A DNA stretch of 64,000 bases from UBA9926 sp038131595 (GTDB lineage: Bacteria > Pseudomonadota > Gammaproteobacteria > Pseudomonadales > Azotimanducaceae), in NCBI GenBank assembly GCA_038131595.1, contig JAYPPR010000008.1, forward strand, positions 62,001-126,000, written 5' to 3'. Of the stretch, positions 1 through 7,595 are shown one piece after another. Position 1 is the first letter of the stretch. The number at the start of each line of letters is the position of its first letter. A program made the translations under genes and the position numbers. The notes below the pieces were generated by a model. It saw only the letters and a list, made by a program, of their open reading frames with translations. It made no database searches and was not told the origin of the DNA.

Positions 1-1
1 T

Positions 2-34
2 ATTGCGAAACGGGTCCTTGGGTTACCCGACTAA
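2..34 (+). CDS. 3' end of an upstream gene, probably an acyl-CoA dehydrogenase
   Basis: Only the last ten codons are inside the window, reading IAKRVLGLPD and then TAA. A C-terminus of the form (I)xxRVLGLP is common in acyl-CoA dehydrogenases (family knowledge), and the next gene downstream is itself an acyl-CoA dehydrogenase 21 bases away. That spacing suggests a two-gene dehydrogenase operon, as found when such enzymes work as heteromers. The assignment rests on ten residues and is tentative. Confidence 0.4.
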   Translation: MAKRVLGLPD

Positions 35-55
35 CACGTTACGGAACCAGAAAAA

Positions 56-1186
56 ATGCCACTGGTATTAAATGAAGAGCAGAACATGCTCAAGGATGCG
101 GCCAAAGACTTTTGTACCAACAACACGCATATCAGTCAGCTGCGCAAGTTGCGTGATGACAAAGACGAATCAGGGTTTGATCGGGATACCTGGCAGCAGA
201 TGGTTGAACTTGGCTGGGCTGGCATCACGATTCCTGAGGAGTTTGGTGGCCTTGGATTTGGCTACATGGGTATGGGGATTGTGATGGAAGAATGCGGCCG
301 CACGCTTGCCGCATCTCCGCTCTTTGCGACAGCCGTCCTTGGTGCAAACGCGATTCTGCATGGCGGCAGCCAGGAACAGAAATCTGAATTACTGGGGCAG
401 ATTGCAAGTGGCGAGCTGTTGCTCGCACTTGCTATGGAAGAAGGACCGCATCACAGCCCCTACGGCAGTGCAACCAGGGCGGAGAAATCTGGTGGAGGTT
501 ACTCGGTAACTGGCAGCAAGAATTTTGTGCTCGATGGACATGTCGCTGACAAGCTGGTTGTGGTCGCTCGAACGAGCGGTAATTCCGGCGAAAGGGAAGG
601 ACTTACCCTAGTCCTCGTAGACCGCACCGCTGATGGTGTCCTGGTTACCCGAACTGTCATGGCTGACAGTCGCAACGCCGCGAACATCGAATTCAATGGA
701 GCAAAAGGTCAACTAATTGGCCAAGAGGGTAAAGGCTCAGATGTTCTGGACAGAGTACTGGACGCCGGTCGTATCCTTCTCGCAGCAGAAATGCTAGGTG
801 GTATCCAAGAATGCTTTGAGCGCACGATTGAATATCTCAAAACTCGGGAACAGTTCGGTGTGCCTATAGGTTCATTCCAGGCCCTGAAGCATCGAGCGGC
901 GCAGATGTTCTGTGAGGTTGAACTTTCAAAGTCTGCCGTCCTAGAGGCTCTGTCAGCGCTGGACGAGGATTCAGACCAGGTAGCTGAGCTAGCCTGCCTC
1001 GCAAAGGCGCGATTGAACGACACCTACAATCTTGTCAGCAACGAAGGCGTCCAGATGCACGGCGGTATCGGTATGACTGACGAATACGAGATCGGATTCT
1101 TCATGAAGCGGTCACGTGTCTGCGAGCATTCCCTTGGAAACTCAGCTTTTCTGCGTGACCGGTATGGCGTGATTCAAGGTTACTGA
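56..1186 (+). CDS. Acyl-CoA dehydrogenase family protein
   Basis: A 376-residue cytosolic flavoprotein of the acyl-CoA dehydrogenase fold, which removes two hydrogens from an acyl-CoA thioester and passes electrons to ETF. Visible family marks are the N-terminal helical domain with IPEEFGGLG near residues 60-68, the middle beta domain, and the C-terminal helical domain with TREQFGVPIGSFQALKH near 265-281 and QMHGGIGMTDEYE near 335-347. The length is normal. It lies 21 bases after what looks like another dehydrogenase end, so a paired heteromeric enzyme is plausible. The catalytic base and the substrate cannot be fixed from sequence alone. Confidence 0.9.
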   Translation: MPLVLNEEQNMLKDAAKDFCTNNTHISQLRKLRDDKDESGFDRDTWQQMVELGWAGITIPEEFGGLGFGYMGMGIVMEECGRTLAASPLFATAVLGANAILHGGSQEQKSELLGQIASGELLLALAMEEGPHHSPYGSATRAEKSGGGYSVTGSKNFVLDGHVADKLVVVARTSGNSGEREGLTLVLVDRTADGVLVTRTVMADSRNAANIEFNGAKGQLIGQEGKGSDVLDRVLDAGRILLAAEMLGGIQECFERTIEYLKTREQFGVPIGSFQALKHRAAQMFCEVELSKSAVLEALSALDEDSDQVAELACLAKARLNDTYNLVSNEGVQMHGGIGMTDEYEIGFFMKRSRVCEHSLGNSAFLRDRYGVIQGY

Positions 1187-1334
1187 CCGTAACAGGCGCT
1201 GGTTCGGACGAAACATCTGTTTGGAGATGATCCTGAAGTCCCGTCAACAGTTGTTCGACGTAATTTCATTCGCCCACTACCGGCTTAGGCACTAATGATG
1301 ACAGCCGCTAATAAATCTTAATTTAGGAACGACG

Positions 1335-2963
1335 ATGAACGACTTTCGAAAGTATTACTTCGCTTTAACTCTGGTTAGCGCCACGCTGATCGGTTGCAGT
1401 GGCGGTGGAGGTAGTAGCGGTGGAGATAGTGGCGGTGGAGATGATGGAACAGCCACTCCCCCGGCTGCCATGCCCGCCGTCAATGCTGGGGATGATCAAA
1501 ATGTTATTGAAGATGAGGTGGTCAGCCTCAGAGCTGCTGCCTCAGGGTTTACCGGTAACCCATCAATCACCTACAACTGGCGCAGAGTCGACGGCCCCTA
1601 CATGATTTTTAGCGACTCGAGTGTTGCTAATCCTCAGTTTGTAGCACCAGATGTAGCATCAGAGCAGCAGGTGAGTCTGGAGGTTACTGCCAGCGATGGC
1701 ACAACCACCGTCACGGACACTCTGGTGGTCACAATTGCGCCAGGGGACGAGTCACCGCTGACCAATGCCACATTTAATGGTGAATTATCCGGCGCCGACT
1801 ACTGGGATGCTGAGCCAAAGATCCTCTCCGCAGGCATGGGATTCGACAACATCATTGGTGTTAACGAGATTTCTGAAGGAGCAGCACTAGAGGCCGGCGG
1901 GGCCTGGTATGGGTCGGTGGTGTGCACTAGCGGTCAAGAACCCTCAGATTCCAATCGAACCAGCATGGCCCCCGCAGATGGAGTAAGGAATGTCGCCAAA
2001 GGCCACGCTGATTTTGACGATGGGTTACCGATCGTATTCAGTTGGCCTGTTGCCACGGAAACAGCTGATGTCAGTGACTTTCAGTTCATGCTAAACACGG
2101 GCGAGGTCGTATTTCCAAACTCAGTAACCCTACTACCAAACTGGGAACTGAACGAGCGCAATACTATCGTTGTATTTGGCGACTTCGGGAATAGAGGGAA
2201 GCCATCAGAGTCTGATGCCGTCTATCCCGTCCGGCTCGATATTGTGGAGGACGCAACACCGCTGACTCTAATAGGACCTGGCGGTCTAGAATTCAGCGCC
2301 GTGGGTCTCATATGGGCCTCCCCAGACACCACCGGCTATGGCGCAGGGCCCGTACTGGTCGGTGCCAAGCTCAATGTCGTTGAAACGGTCCCTTCAGGTG
2401 AAGGTGGCCTCCCGCTTCTTGAGCAAAACATAGGTGCGATGCCGAATGATGAGATCTCACTCTACGGCGAAGCAGCAGATTTCCGACTTCGCGTGCTCAC
2501 CACGGGTGGCTTCTCGCCAAACGGCATAACGGGCTTACATCCCGACGATTATGACGATTTCTTCCGCATACACGCTCGTGGGGAAAACGGCGAATCAGTG
2601 CTTCTTGAGAATGCGGGCCAAGATTATGCAGTTGATGGCGGCACGCTACGGGTCCTGGGCCTATCGGATCTTGGGCAAGCGGTCGATGAAGAGAGCGGCG
2701 TTTTCTACGACGACTGTTACTCAGAAGATCGCGACAACTACATCGACATCATTCTGAGTGGTGATCTGGATGCGGCGCGAAGTGTTACGCACGTTGAGAT
2801 CCCATCACTCGCAGGAGGTTATCAGGCCTTCTACAATCCAGGCGGCCCTGGACCAGAACCCTTTGAGGGAATACGGTATACAGAGCCAGGCCCAGCTGAT
2901 CTTGAACCGGTGATCATCGCCATCGACGATCCCATGCGGGTCTCGAGATCAATACAGCGGTAG
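1335..2963 (+). CDS. Secreted lipoprotein with an N-terminal PKD-like domain
   Basis: 542 residues. The N-terminus is a lipoprotein signal: a basic start, a hydrophobic stretch, then LIGC as the lipobox, followed by a flexible Gly/Ser linker (GGGGSSGGDSGGG). Residues about 48-135 look like a PKD/Ig-type beta sandwich, with NAGDDQNV, a YNWRRVDGP strand and VTASDGT before a VVTIAPG end. The rest is acidic and unrecognised. The gene stands alone, 148 bases after the dehydrogenase. A surface or periplasmic binding role is inferred from the architecture; no enzyme motif is visible. AGGAACG ahead of the ATG is a plausible ribosome-binding site. Confidence 0.75.
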   Translation: MNDFRKYYFALTLVSATLIGCSGGGGSSGGDSGGGDDGTATPPAAMPAVNAGDDQNVIEDEVVSLRAAASGFTGNPSITYNWRRVDGPYMIFSDSSVANPQFVAPDVASEQQVSLEVTASDGTTTVTDTLVVTIAPGDESPLTNATFNGELSGADYWDAEPKILSAGMGFDNIIGVNEISEGAALEAGGAWYGSVVCTSGQEPSDSNRTSMAPADGVRNVAKGHADFDDGLPIVFSWPVATETADVSDFQFMLNTGEVVFPNSVTLLPNWELNERNTIVVFGDFGNRGKPSESDAVYPVRLDIVEDATPLTLIGPGGLEFSAVGLIWASPDTTGYGAGPVLVGAKLNVVETVPSGEGGLPLLEQNIGAMPNDEISLYGEAADFRLRVLTTGGFSPNGITGLHPDDYDDFFRIHARGENGESVLLENAGQDYAVDGGTLRVLGLSDLGQAVDEESGVFYDDCYSEDRDNYIDIILSGDLDAARSVTHVEIPSLAGGYQAFYNPGGPGPEPFEGIRYTEPGPADLEPVIIAIDDPMRVSRSIQR

Positions 2964-3012
2964 CTAAGGGAGGACTAGGACTCGCTGCGTAAGCCTATTT
3001 ATTTAATGAAAA

Positions 3013-3090
3013 TGGTGGGTCCACCAGGACTTAACCTGGGACCAATCGATTATGAGTCGAGACAGATCTAACCAACTCAGCTGTGGGACA
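3013..3090 (-). pseudogene. Degenerate tRNA-Met (CAT) relic
   Basis: Read on the minus strand this 78-base stretch has tRNA order: a GTTGGTTAGA D-loop, an anticodon loop CTCATAA with CAT, a T-arm with CCAGG and CCTGG stems, and an encoded CCA end. Many positions are broken. Only four of seven acceptor pairs form, the D-stem holds two of four pairs, about two extra bases sit between D-arm and anticodon arm, and the T-loop has six bases (TTAAGT) instead of seven. It resembles elongator tRNA-Met but is unlikely to be functional. Integration scar or old duplication are possible origins. Confidence 0.6.
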
Positions 3091-3202
3091 GAATCTCTGC
3101 AGCTTTCTGTTCAGTTGAATTGCGTAAGAATCAATAGGCTACAGCGGATTTACTCAACCGGGATGGTAGAAAAAGAGATACACCCGCGCCCATAGAATCA
3201 GC

Positions 3203-3847
3203 CTAGCCTACTCTCCACAGTCCTTTTTGCTGCATACGCCACAGTAGGAGCTCAATTTTATCCTGGCCGAAAAAGGGTTCCCCCTGGAATACCATAGTGG
3301 GCACACCCCAGTGATGCTCCTCCAAAGCGTTGTCATTGGCGAGCAGTTGCTGTCGCCAGAAATCGTCGTTATCACTCACCCACTGTTGCAGCGCGGGCAA
3401 CTCAAGCCCAGCGCGCCGCGCGGCCAAATTCAGATGATTGCCTTGGTCCCAACCGTCGACCTGCCCGCCCCACACCAAGGTCGAAACCTCCCGAGCAAAC
3501 TCAACACCACGCCCTGCGGCCGTAGCTGCGAGCCCTAGCGGGCTTAACTTGTGTACCAGATGACCGGGATCGTCGGCGGCTAGTGTCTGATTGATCGGAT
3601 CTGGCCGTGGCGTACCTATCGGTATGCCACGGTACTCAGAGTAACGCATCAAGTCCGTCAGGAAGTAAGAACCCCATTTTTCGTGCGAGTTATCAAAAAA
3701 CTCGTTGTAGCGAATATAAATGGGGTTAACCACCAAAAGGTTCACGCGCAAGGCGTATTCCTCTTGTAATTCATGCATCTGTACCGCGGCATAGTAGGAC
3801 CAGGGGCTACGGAAAGAAAAGTAAAAATCAACTTCGAGTTCAGACAC
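3203..3847 (-). CDS. DsbA-family thioredoxin-fold protein, 2-hydroxychromene-2-carboxylate isomerase-like
   Basis: 214 residues, cytosolic, no signal peptide. The start VDFYFSFRSPWSYY is typical of the kappa-class GST/HCCA isomerase branch of the DsbA family, in which a serine in the S-x-W-S region replaces the redox cysteines. The C-terminal block WGVPTMVFQGEPFFGQDKIELL is the usual family ending (cis-proline loop GVPT). Members isomerise chromene-type ring-cleavage products with glutathione, or have unknown roles in lipid catabolism. A paralogue with the same layout lies at 38794-39459. The gene is monocistronic, 171 bases downstream of the acyl-CoA dehydrogenase on the same strand. Confidence 0.8.
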   Translation of the reverse strand: MSELEVDFYFSFRSPWSYYAAVQMHELQEEYALRVNLLVVNPIYIRYNEFFDNSHEKWGSYFLTDLMRYSEYRGIPIGTPRPDPINQTLAADDPGHLVHKLSPLGLAATAAGRGVEFAREVSTLVWGGQVDGWDQGNHLNLAARRAGLELPALQQWVSDNDDFWRQQLLANDNALEEHHWGVPTMVFQGEPFFGQDKIELLLWRMQQKGLWRVG

Positions 3848-3966
3848 TGCGTTTCTTACCCTTCGAATTTAAGACACTTTCCTGCTTTCAATTTTTGCGC
3901 TCAGAATTAACCAGCACTCAGCGAGTCTTTGACTCCTTCACATTAACCCGTGATTTACAGACACAT

Positions 3967-3986
3967 TGTTAAGAATTCTTAAGACA
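3967..3986. promoter_or_regulatory. Palindromic AT-rich element, possible operator
   Basis: The core TTAAGAATTCTTAA is a perfect 14-base palindrome flanked by TG and GACA that extend the symmetry imperfectly. It sits 33 bases beyond the stop of the acyl-CoA dehydrogenase gene and 120 bases upstream of the DsbA-family gene, both on the minus strand, so it could be an operator for the latter. It lacks the GC stem and T-run of a terminator. Confidence 0.3.
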
Positions 3987-4018
3987 CACGAAGTGGAATT
4001 CGTCACAAGTTCCGGACT

Positions 4019-5185
4019 TTACCTCAGGCTGGCGCCCAAGATCTCCCGCGCGATAATGTGTCGCTGGACTTCGCTCGGCCCTTCGCCAATGCGGCGAATG
4101 CGCATCTCTCGAAACCAGCGCTCGAATGGGAAGTCTTTGGCCACCCCAAAGCCGCCAAACATTTGCATTGAGCGGTCGACGACGCGCCCCCCGGCCTCGG
4201 TGGCCACTAACTTGGCCATGGCGGCCTCTTTCCTAAACGGCTCTCCGCGGTCCGCTTTAGCAGCGGCTTCAAGCGTGATCCAGGTGGCTTGCCGGATATC
4301 AATCTCATTGTCCACGAGCATCCACTGGATGGCTTGTCTCGATGACAGCGGCGCGCCGAATGTTTCTCGTTGCGGAACATACTCAAGCGCCATCGCATGG
4401 GCTTTGATGGCCACACCGATACAGCCGGCCGCGTAGGGAATGCGCTGCCGGGTGAGTCGGTCACTGGCGATGGCAAATCCTTTGTTGAGCTCTCCCAAAA
4501 TGTTCGCGCTTGGAATGCGCATGTCCTCGAATTGGAGCTCGGTGGCATATCTGGCTGACCGAAGGGTGTGGACGATGCGTCGAACGTGGAATCCGGGGGT
4601 GTCGGTATCAACGATAAAGCAGGTGACGCCGCCGCGCCCTCGGTCTGGCGCTGTGCGCGCGAATACCAGTCCATAGTCCGCGCGGTCCGCGCCACTGATC
4701 CAGAGTTTGCCGCCATTGATGATCCAGTCGTCGCCATCTTGAATGGCAGTGGTCTGAATGGCTCTGGCTGGGTCCGATCCTCCGGAAGGTTCCGATAGAC
4801 CGAAGAATCCTTTTTTCTTTCCAGCTAGCGTGGGGTAGAGGTAACGCTTCTTTTGATCCTCGGTGGCCTCGAATAATTGTGCTAAGCCTGCACCACCAAA
4901 CACGCCGTAGCAGGGGACATACAACCCGGCGCGATGTTGCGCCATCTCGATGGCGAGCAGCGTTCTCGTGACAAGGTCAATGTCCGGGCCGCCAAATTCA
5001 GGCGGAATGTCCATGCCAAATAGGCCCATGGCCTTGGTTTTTTCTGTGAGACGCTCGAAGTCCTCAGCGGGAATCTCGTCTGCGTCGGGGTCCAAGCTCA
5101 GCTCCAGGGGAAGGATTTCTTCATGGACAAATCGTCGCACCATAGAAACGATCAGCGACTGTTCTTCGGTCATTTTCAACTGCAT
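4019..5185 (-). CDS. Acyl-CoA dehydrogenase
   Basis: 388 residues with normal full-length acyl-CoA dehydrogenase architecture: an N-terminal helical domain (MTEEQSLIVSMVRRFVHEEI), the flavin-binding block FFGLSEPSGGSDPARA (about 131-146), GGKLWISGADRADYG (about 158-172), the beta domain with FIVDTDTPGF, and the C-terminal QMFGGFGVAKDFPFERWFREMR (about 342-363) and IGEGPSEVQRHIIAR region. It oxidises an acyl-CoA and passes electrons to ETF. Substrate unknown. The ATG at 5185 follows the stop of the small upstream gene by one base, implying translational coupling; an internal ATG four codons later (5173) is an alternative start. Confidence 0.92.
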   Translation of the reverse strand: MQLKMTEEQSLIVSMVRRFVHEEILPLELSLDPDADEIPAEDFERLTEKTKAMGLFGMDIPPEFGGPDIDLVTRTLLAIEMAQHRAGLYVPCYGVFGGAGLAQLFEATEDQKKRYLYPTLAGKKKGFFGLSEPSGGSDPARAIQTTAIQDGDDWIINGGKLWISGADRADYGLVFARTAPDRGRGGVTCFIVDTDTPGFHVRRIVHTLRSARYATELQFEDMRIPSANILGELNKGFAIASDRLTRQRIPYAAGCIGVAIKAHAMALEYVPQRETFGAPLSSRQAIQWMLVDNEIDIRQATWITLEAAAKADRGEPFRKEAAMAKLVATEAGGRVVDRSMQMFGGFGVAKDFPFERWFREMRIRRIGEGPSEVQRHIIAREILGASLR

Positions 5186-5186
5186 A

Positions 5187-5501
5187 TCAAGATAGGCGTC
5201 CCAGCCCGCGGGTTTCTAGTTCGGTGTTGAGTTCTGGATATCTACCGTTATCCGCAAAATGAACCATGAGCAGTTCCTGTTGGCGGGTCTTATATGCTGT
5301 ATTAACTTCAAAGCGGAATCTGGCAGCGCTGCCAATTCTGCGCTCGAGCTCGCCCCTGAGACCGAACAGGCTCCTAGCATCTGCAGCGCCGATGTAGAGT
5401 ACCCTGCCCCATTCATCACCGAGTTCGAAGACGCCCAGTTGAGCGCCGATTCGCTCGAGCTGGGTTTCTTCAAGTGGCAGCCAAGGTTTATCCGATCTCA
5501 T
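5187..5501 (-). CDS. Small GIY-YIG-like domain protein
   Basis: 104 residues. The segment LGVFELGDEWGRVLYIGAAD (about 23-42) matches the beta strands of the GIY-YIG fold (G-V-F ... L-Y-I-G), followed by a helix rich in Arg and Glu. Proteins of this kind occur as stand-alone uncharacterised domains; nuclease activity is not assured because the later catalytic Arg/Glu/Asn positions cannot be assigned with confidence. The stop lies one base before the start of the downstream acyl-CoA dehydrogenase, so both belong to one operon. The link to fatty-acid catabolism is by context only. Confidence 0.65.
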   Translation of the reverse strand: MRSDKPWLPLEETQLERIGAQLGVFELGDEWGRVLYIGAADARSLFGLRGELERRIGSAARFRFEVNTAYKTRQQELLMVHFADNGRYPELNTELETRGLGRLS

Positions 5502-5639
5502 GACTTAATTCCCATAAGCCAAAGCAACAAATCACGATTGGCTCCAGTGAATCAGAAGAATCAGCAATCGACGTGTCAGCTAGGTGACACTTGAGAAAAT
5601 TAAATCGCGGCGCTGCTGTGTCCGTTTACCATGAATTAA

Positions 5640-5846
5640 TCAAGTCATCATTTGTTTCGCTAGTTTTTGGTGGTGCTCCGAACTACCCGAATTTGGAATT
5701 GCTTCAGAAGGACCCGCTAGCCACAGGCAACTAACCGATTTGGCGACAGTAGGTGAAGAACTGCTCTTCTCTATAAGCCAATCCCTCCCCTTAATGTCTA
5801 TTAAAGCCGATAATCCCAGTAGACCGATAAAACCCGTGAAACCCAT
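5640..5846 (-). CDS. Possible small hydrophobic-start ORF (doubtful)
   Basis: A 68-codon frame starting MGFTGFIGLLGLSALIDIKG. A purine-rich AAGGGGG lies four bases before the ATG, a better ribosome-binding site than a random frame usually has. The first residues form a glycine-spaced hydrophobic stretch produced by a nine-base DNA repeat; the remainder is polar and has no known motif. It may be a chance frame over a microrepeat. Listed only because of the ribosome-binding site. Confidence 0.2.
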   Translation of the reverse strand: MGFTGFIGLLGLSALIDIKGRDWLIEKSSSSPTVAKSVSCLWLAGPSEAIPNSGSSEHHQKLAKQMMT

Positions 5847-5853
5847 TAAACCC
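5800..5853. repeat. Six imperfect ~9-bp tandem copies
   Basis: Consecutive units on the plus strand are attaaagcc, gataatccc, agtagacc, gataaaaccc, gtgaaaccc and attaaaccc, consensus rataaaccc. The period drifts between 8 and 10 bases. The array lies in a 1.1-kb stretch without a confident intact gene. Confidence 0.6.
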
Positions 5854-6239
5854 CCTTAAATTCGGTTGCTTGAGCTTATCAGTGTCTGTGGCTCCGATAT
5901 CTGCAACTCGGTTTCACAGTTTCACGGTTTATCAGCGGGAGCGCTCCAATCTCTGTAAATCCAGGAATTATTCGATCCCCGCTCGCACCGCCAGTAGTCA
6001 GATGTCGCCCGATTTCGTATCTAGCAATCGGGTGATCAGATCAAGCGGCAGACTAGGAGACGAACATGATCGAGAAGCGTCTTGGCATGGGCCGCGCCAT
6101 CAACCGCCCCAAACACGTCAGTCCATAACTACTACCCCCCTATTCAAAAGCAGTCCTCATGACAGCCACTGTGGTGCCTTCGAAGTCGCGTACCAATTGG
6201 GGCTGGAGGGCTGGCAGGTCTGGGGTGAACCCGCGCCGC

Positions 6240-6564
6240 ACTCGCCAAACACTTCTAGAGAGGACACAAGCCCACGGCGTCATCTGCGCACCCGTCAATA
6301 ATCTAGAGGATGTGGGCAAGGACCACACATGCTCGCGAGGGGGTTTCTAAAACAAAGAGATCATCAAGCCTCGGTCTCATCGCACAAATGCAAACGCCTA
6401 TCCCGGATTTCTGACGATCAGCCCCAGAACCGGGTCGTGTGCCAGAGCTGGGAGAGCATACTCGCTCGATTCTCAACGATCTTTTGAATCTAAGTGATGC
6501 CAAGGTGTCAGCACTCGAGACGAGGGGCGCAGTGAAGACAGAGAGTGAACTCACAGAGCCCTAA
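6240..6564 (+). pseudogene. Decayed C-terminus of a CaiB/BaiF class III CoA-transferase
   Basis: Two short conserved family segments remain. In one frame LLERTQAHGVICAPVNNLED matches the AxxxGVPxAPVN block of class III CoA-transferases. About 120 bases later, in the next frame, PELGEHTRSILNDLLNLSD followed by ALETRGAV matches the family C-terminus (LGEHTxxILxxLGLS) and ends in TAA at 6562. The frame breaks and an in-frame stop lie between them, and no N-terminal two thirds can be found upstream. This is old decay, unlike the single-base lesions elsewhere. The rest of 5502-6669 shows no other recognisable gene. Confidence 0.6.
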
Positions 6565-6669
6565 GACCCTGTTGCGGCGTCCCTTTTTCAATTAGGTAGT
6601 GCGGCACGTAGGAGCAGCGAAAGGGCTCAAACGCATTCGACAGGTTCAAGGCGTCGCGCGAGGTTGACG

Positions 6670-7335
6670 CTAGAACTCGAGGGCTGTCTGCTCCGGTAGC
6701 CGACCTTCAATCAAAGCTTGTCTAATTGCCGTATCGCCTATCTTCTTCGGCGGCACCCAAGCTTCATCATTGTCATAAGATTCTTTTATGATCTTATCGA
6801 TTGCCTCGAATGATGATTCATCGAGCTGCATACCCGGGGCTTGAGGATCGCCACCCCCCGCTCTAAATTCCAATAGTTCTACCCCCGCCGGCCCCGCGGT
6901 ATATTTATAAGGCTGCCCATTGGGCACAAAGAATGTAGAGCCAGCACCTAACCGCTGCCGACCTAAAAGGATTTCACCGGCAATCACGTAATACAAGCAA
7001 TCTCCATACCGCGGATGGCTGTGACGAAACAATGGAAAGTTTGCACCGAACCAGACATGAGCCAAGCTCATGCCGTGATGCCCGCCCTGGGCCAATAACG
7101 TTGTCGTGATCGTTCCAGGAATAATAGCTTTGACCATCTCTCCTATTTTCTTTGCCGCAGCCTCCGGCCCATACTTACTAGCTAAAGGTTCGTGGGCGAA
7201 TCCCGCGGCAGACCGTTCGGGCCGAATCTTGGCTCGAGGCACCACCTCGCCTATCGCGGGATTTGCATTCAGCTTAAAGCCCCCACGCTCTGAGACGTAC
7301 CGCTTGCCCTTGGATGTAACAGTCTGTTCGCTCAT
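6670..7335 (-). CDS. Cupin-domain protein
   Basis: About 221 residues from the ATG at 7335, chosen because AAGGAAGC stands five bases before it; an in-frame ATG at 7362 has no such site. A single cupin beta barrel occupies the middle: a first motif with FRHSHPRYGDCLYYVIAGE and a second with GSTFFVPNGQPYKY. The two His of the first motif could bind a metal. There is no signal peptide, so the protein is cytosolic. The substrate is unknown. The promoter carries three phased palindromes also found, as two copies, before the periplasmic cupin gene at 15690, suggesting that the two cupins share a regulator. Confidence 0.75.
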   Translation of the reverse strand: MSEQTVTSKGKRYVSERGGFKLNANPAIGEVVPRAKIRPERSAAGFAHEPLASKYGPEAAAKKIGEMVKAIIPGTITTTLLAQGGHHGMSLAHVWFGANFPLFRHSHPRYGDCLYYVIAGEILLGRQRLGAGSTFFVPNGQPYKYTAGPAGVELLEFRAGGGDPQAPGMQLDESSFEAIDKIIKESYDNDEAWVPPKKIGDTAIRQALIEGRLPEQTALEF

Positions 7336-7386
7336 GACGCTTCCTTTCTCCGACCTTGTCACCTATGGCGCTCTTTCACTATTTTA

Positions 7387-7435
7387 TATGTCAATGACAT
7401 ATATATGTCAACGACATAGTTAAGTCAATGAAGTA
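7387..7435. promoter_or_regulatory. Three phased copies of a TATGTCAnTGACATA operator
   Basis: Palindromes are at 7387-7401 (perfect seven-base arms, extendable to nine), 7404-7418 (one mismatch) and 7421-7435 (weaker, TAAGTCA/TGAAGTA). Their centres at 7394, 7411 and 7428 are exactly 17 bases apart. The array lies 52-100 bases upstream of the cupin ATG, where a repressor or activator would act. A related pair occurs at 15724-15756. A TetR-type dimer would suit such sites; the TetR gene at 16260 is the obvious candidate but this is inference. Confidence 0.55.
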
Positions 7436-7595
7436 TATCTTTATCGGCATTTTTATCAGGCAAAAAGCAAGCTGGATCTAGTTAGTCGTGCTGGTCGGTA
7501 GTTATTTGAACTCGAACCAGTGGAACTCCACCGGCGGATAATTTCTGGAACCGATAGAGATTGATAAGAAGACGCTAGAGTTCGAGCATAAGAGA

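Noticed and set aside
3013..3090. Functional tRNA-Met
   Set aside because: Three acceptor mismatches, two D-stem mismatches, an inter-arm insertion and a shortened T-loop argue against function.
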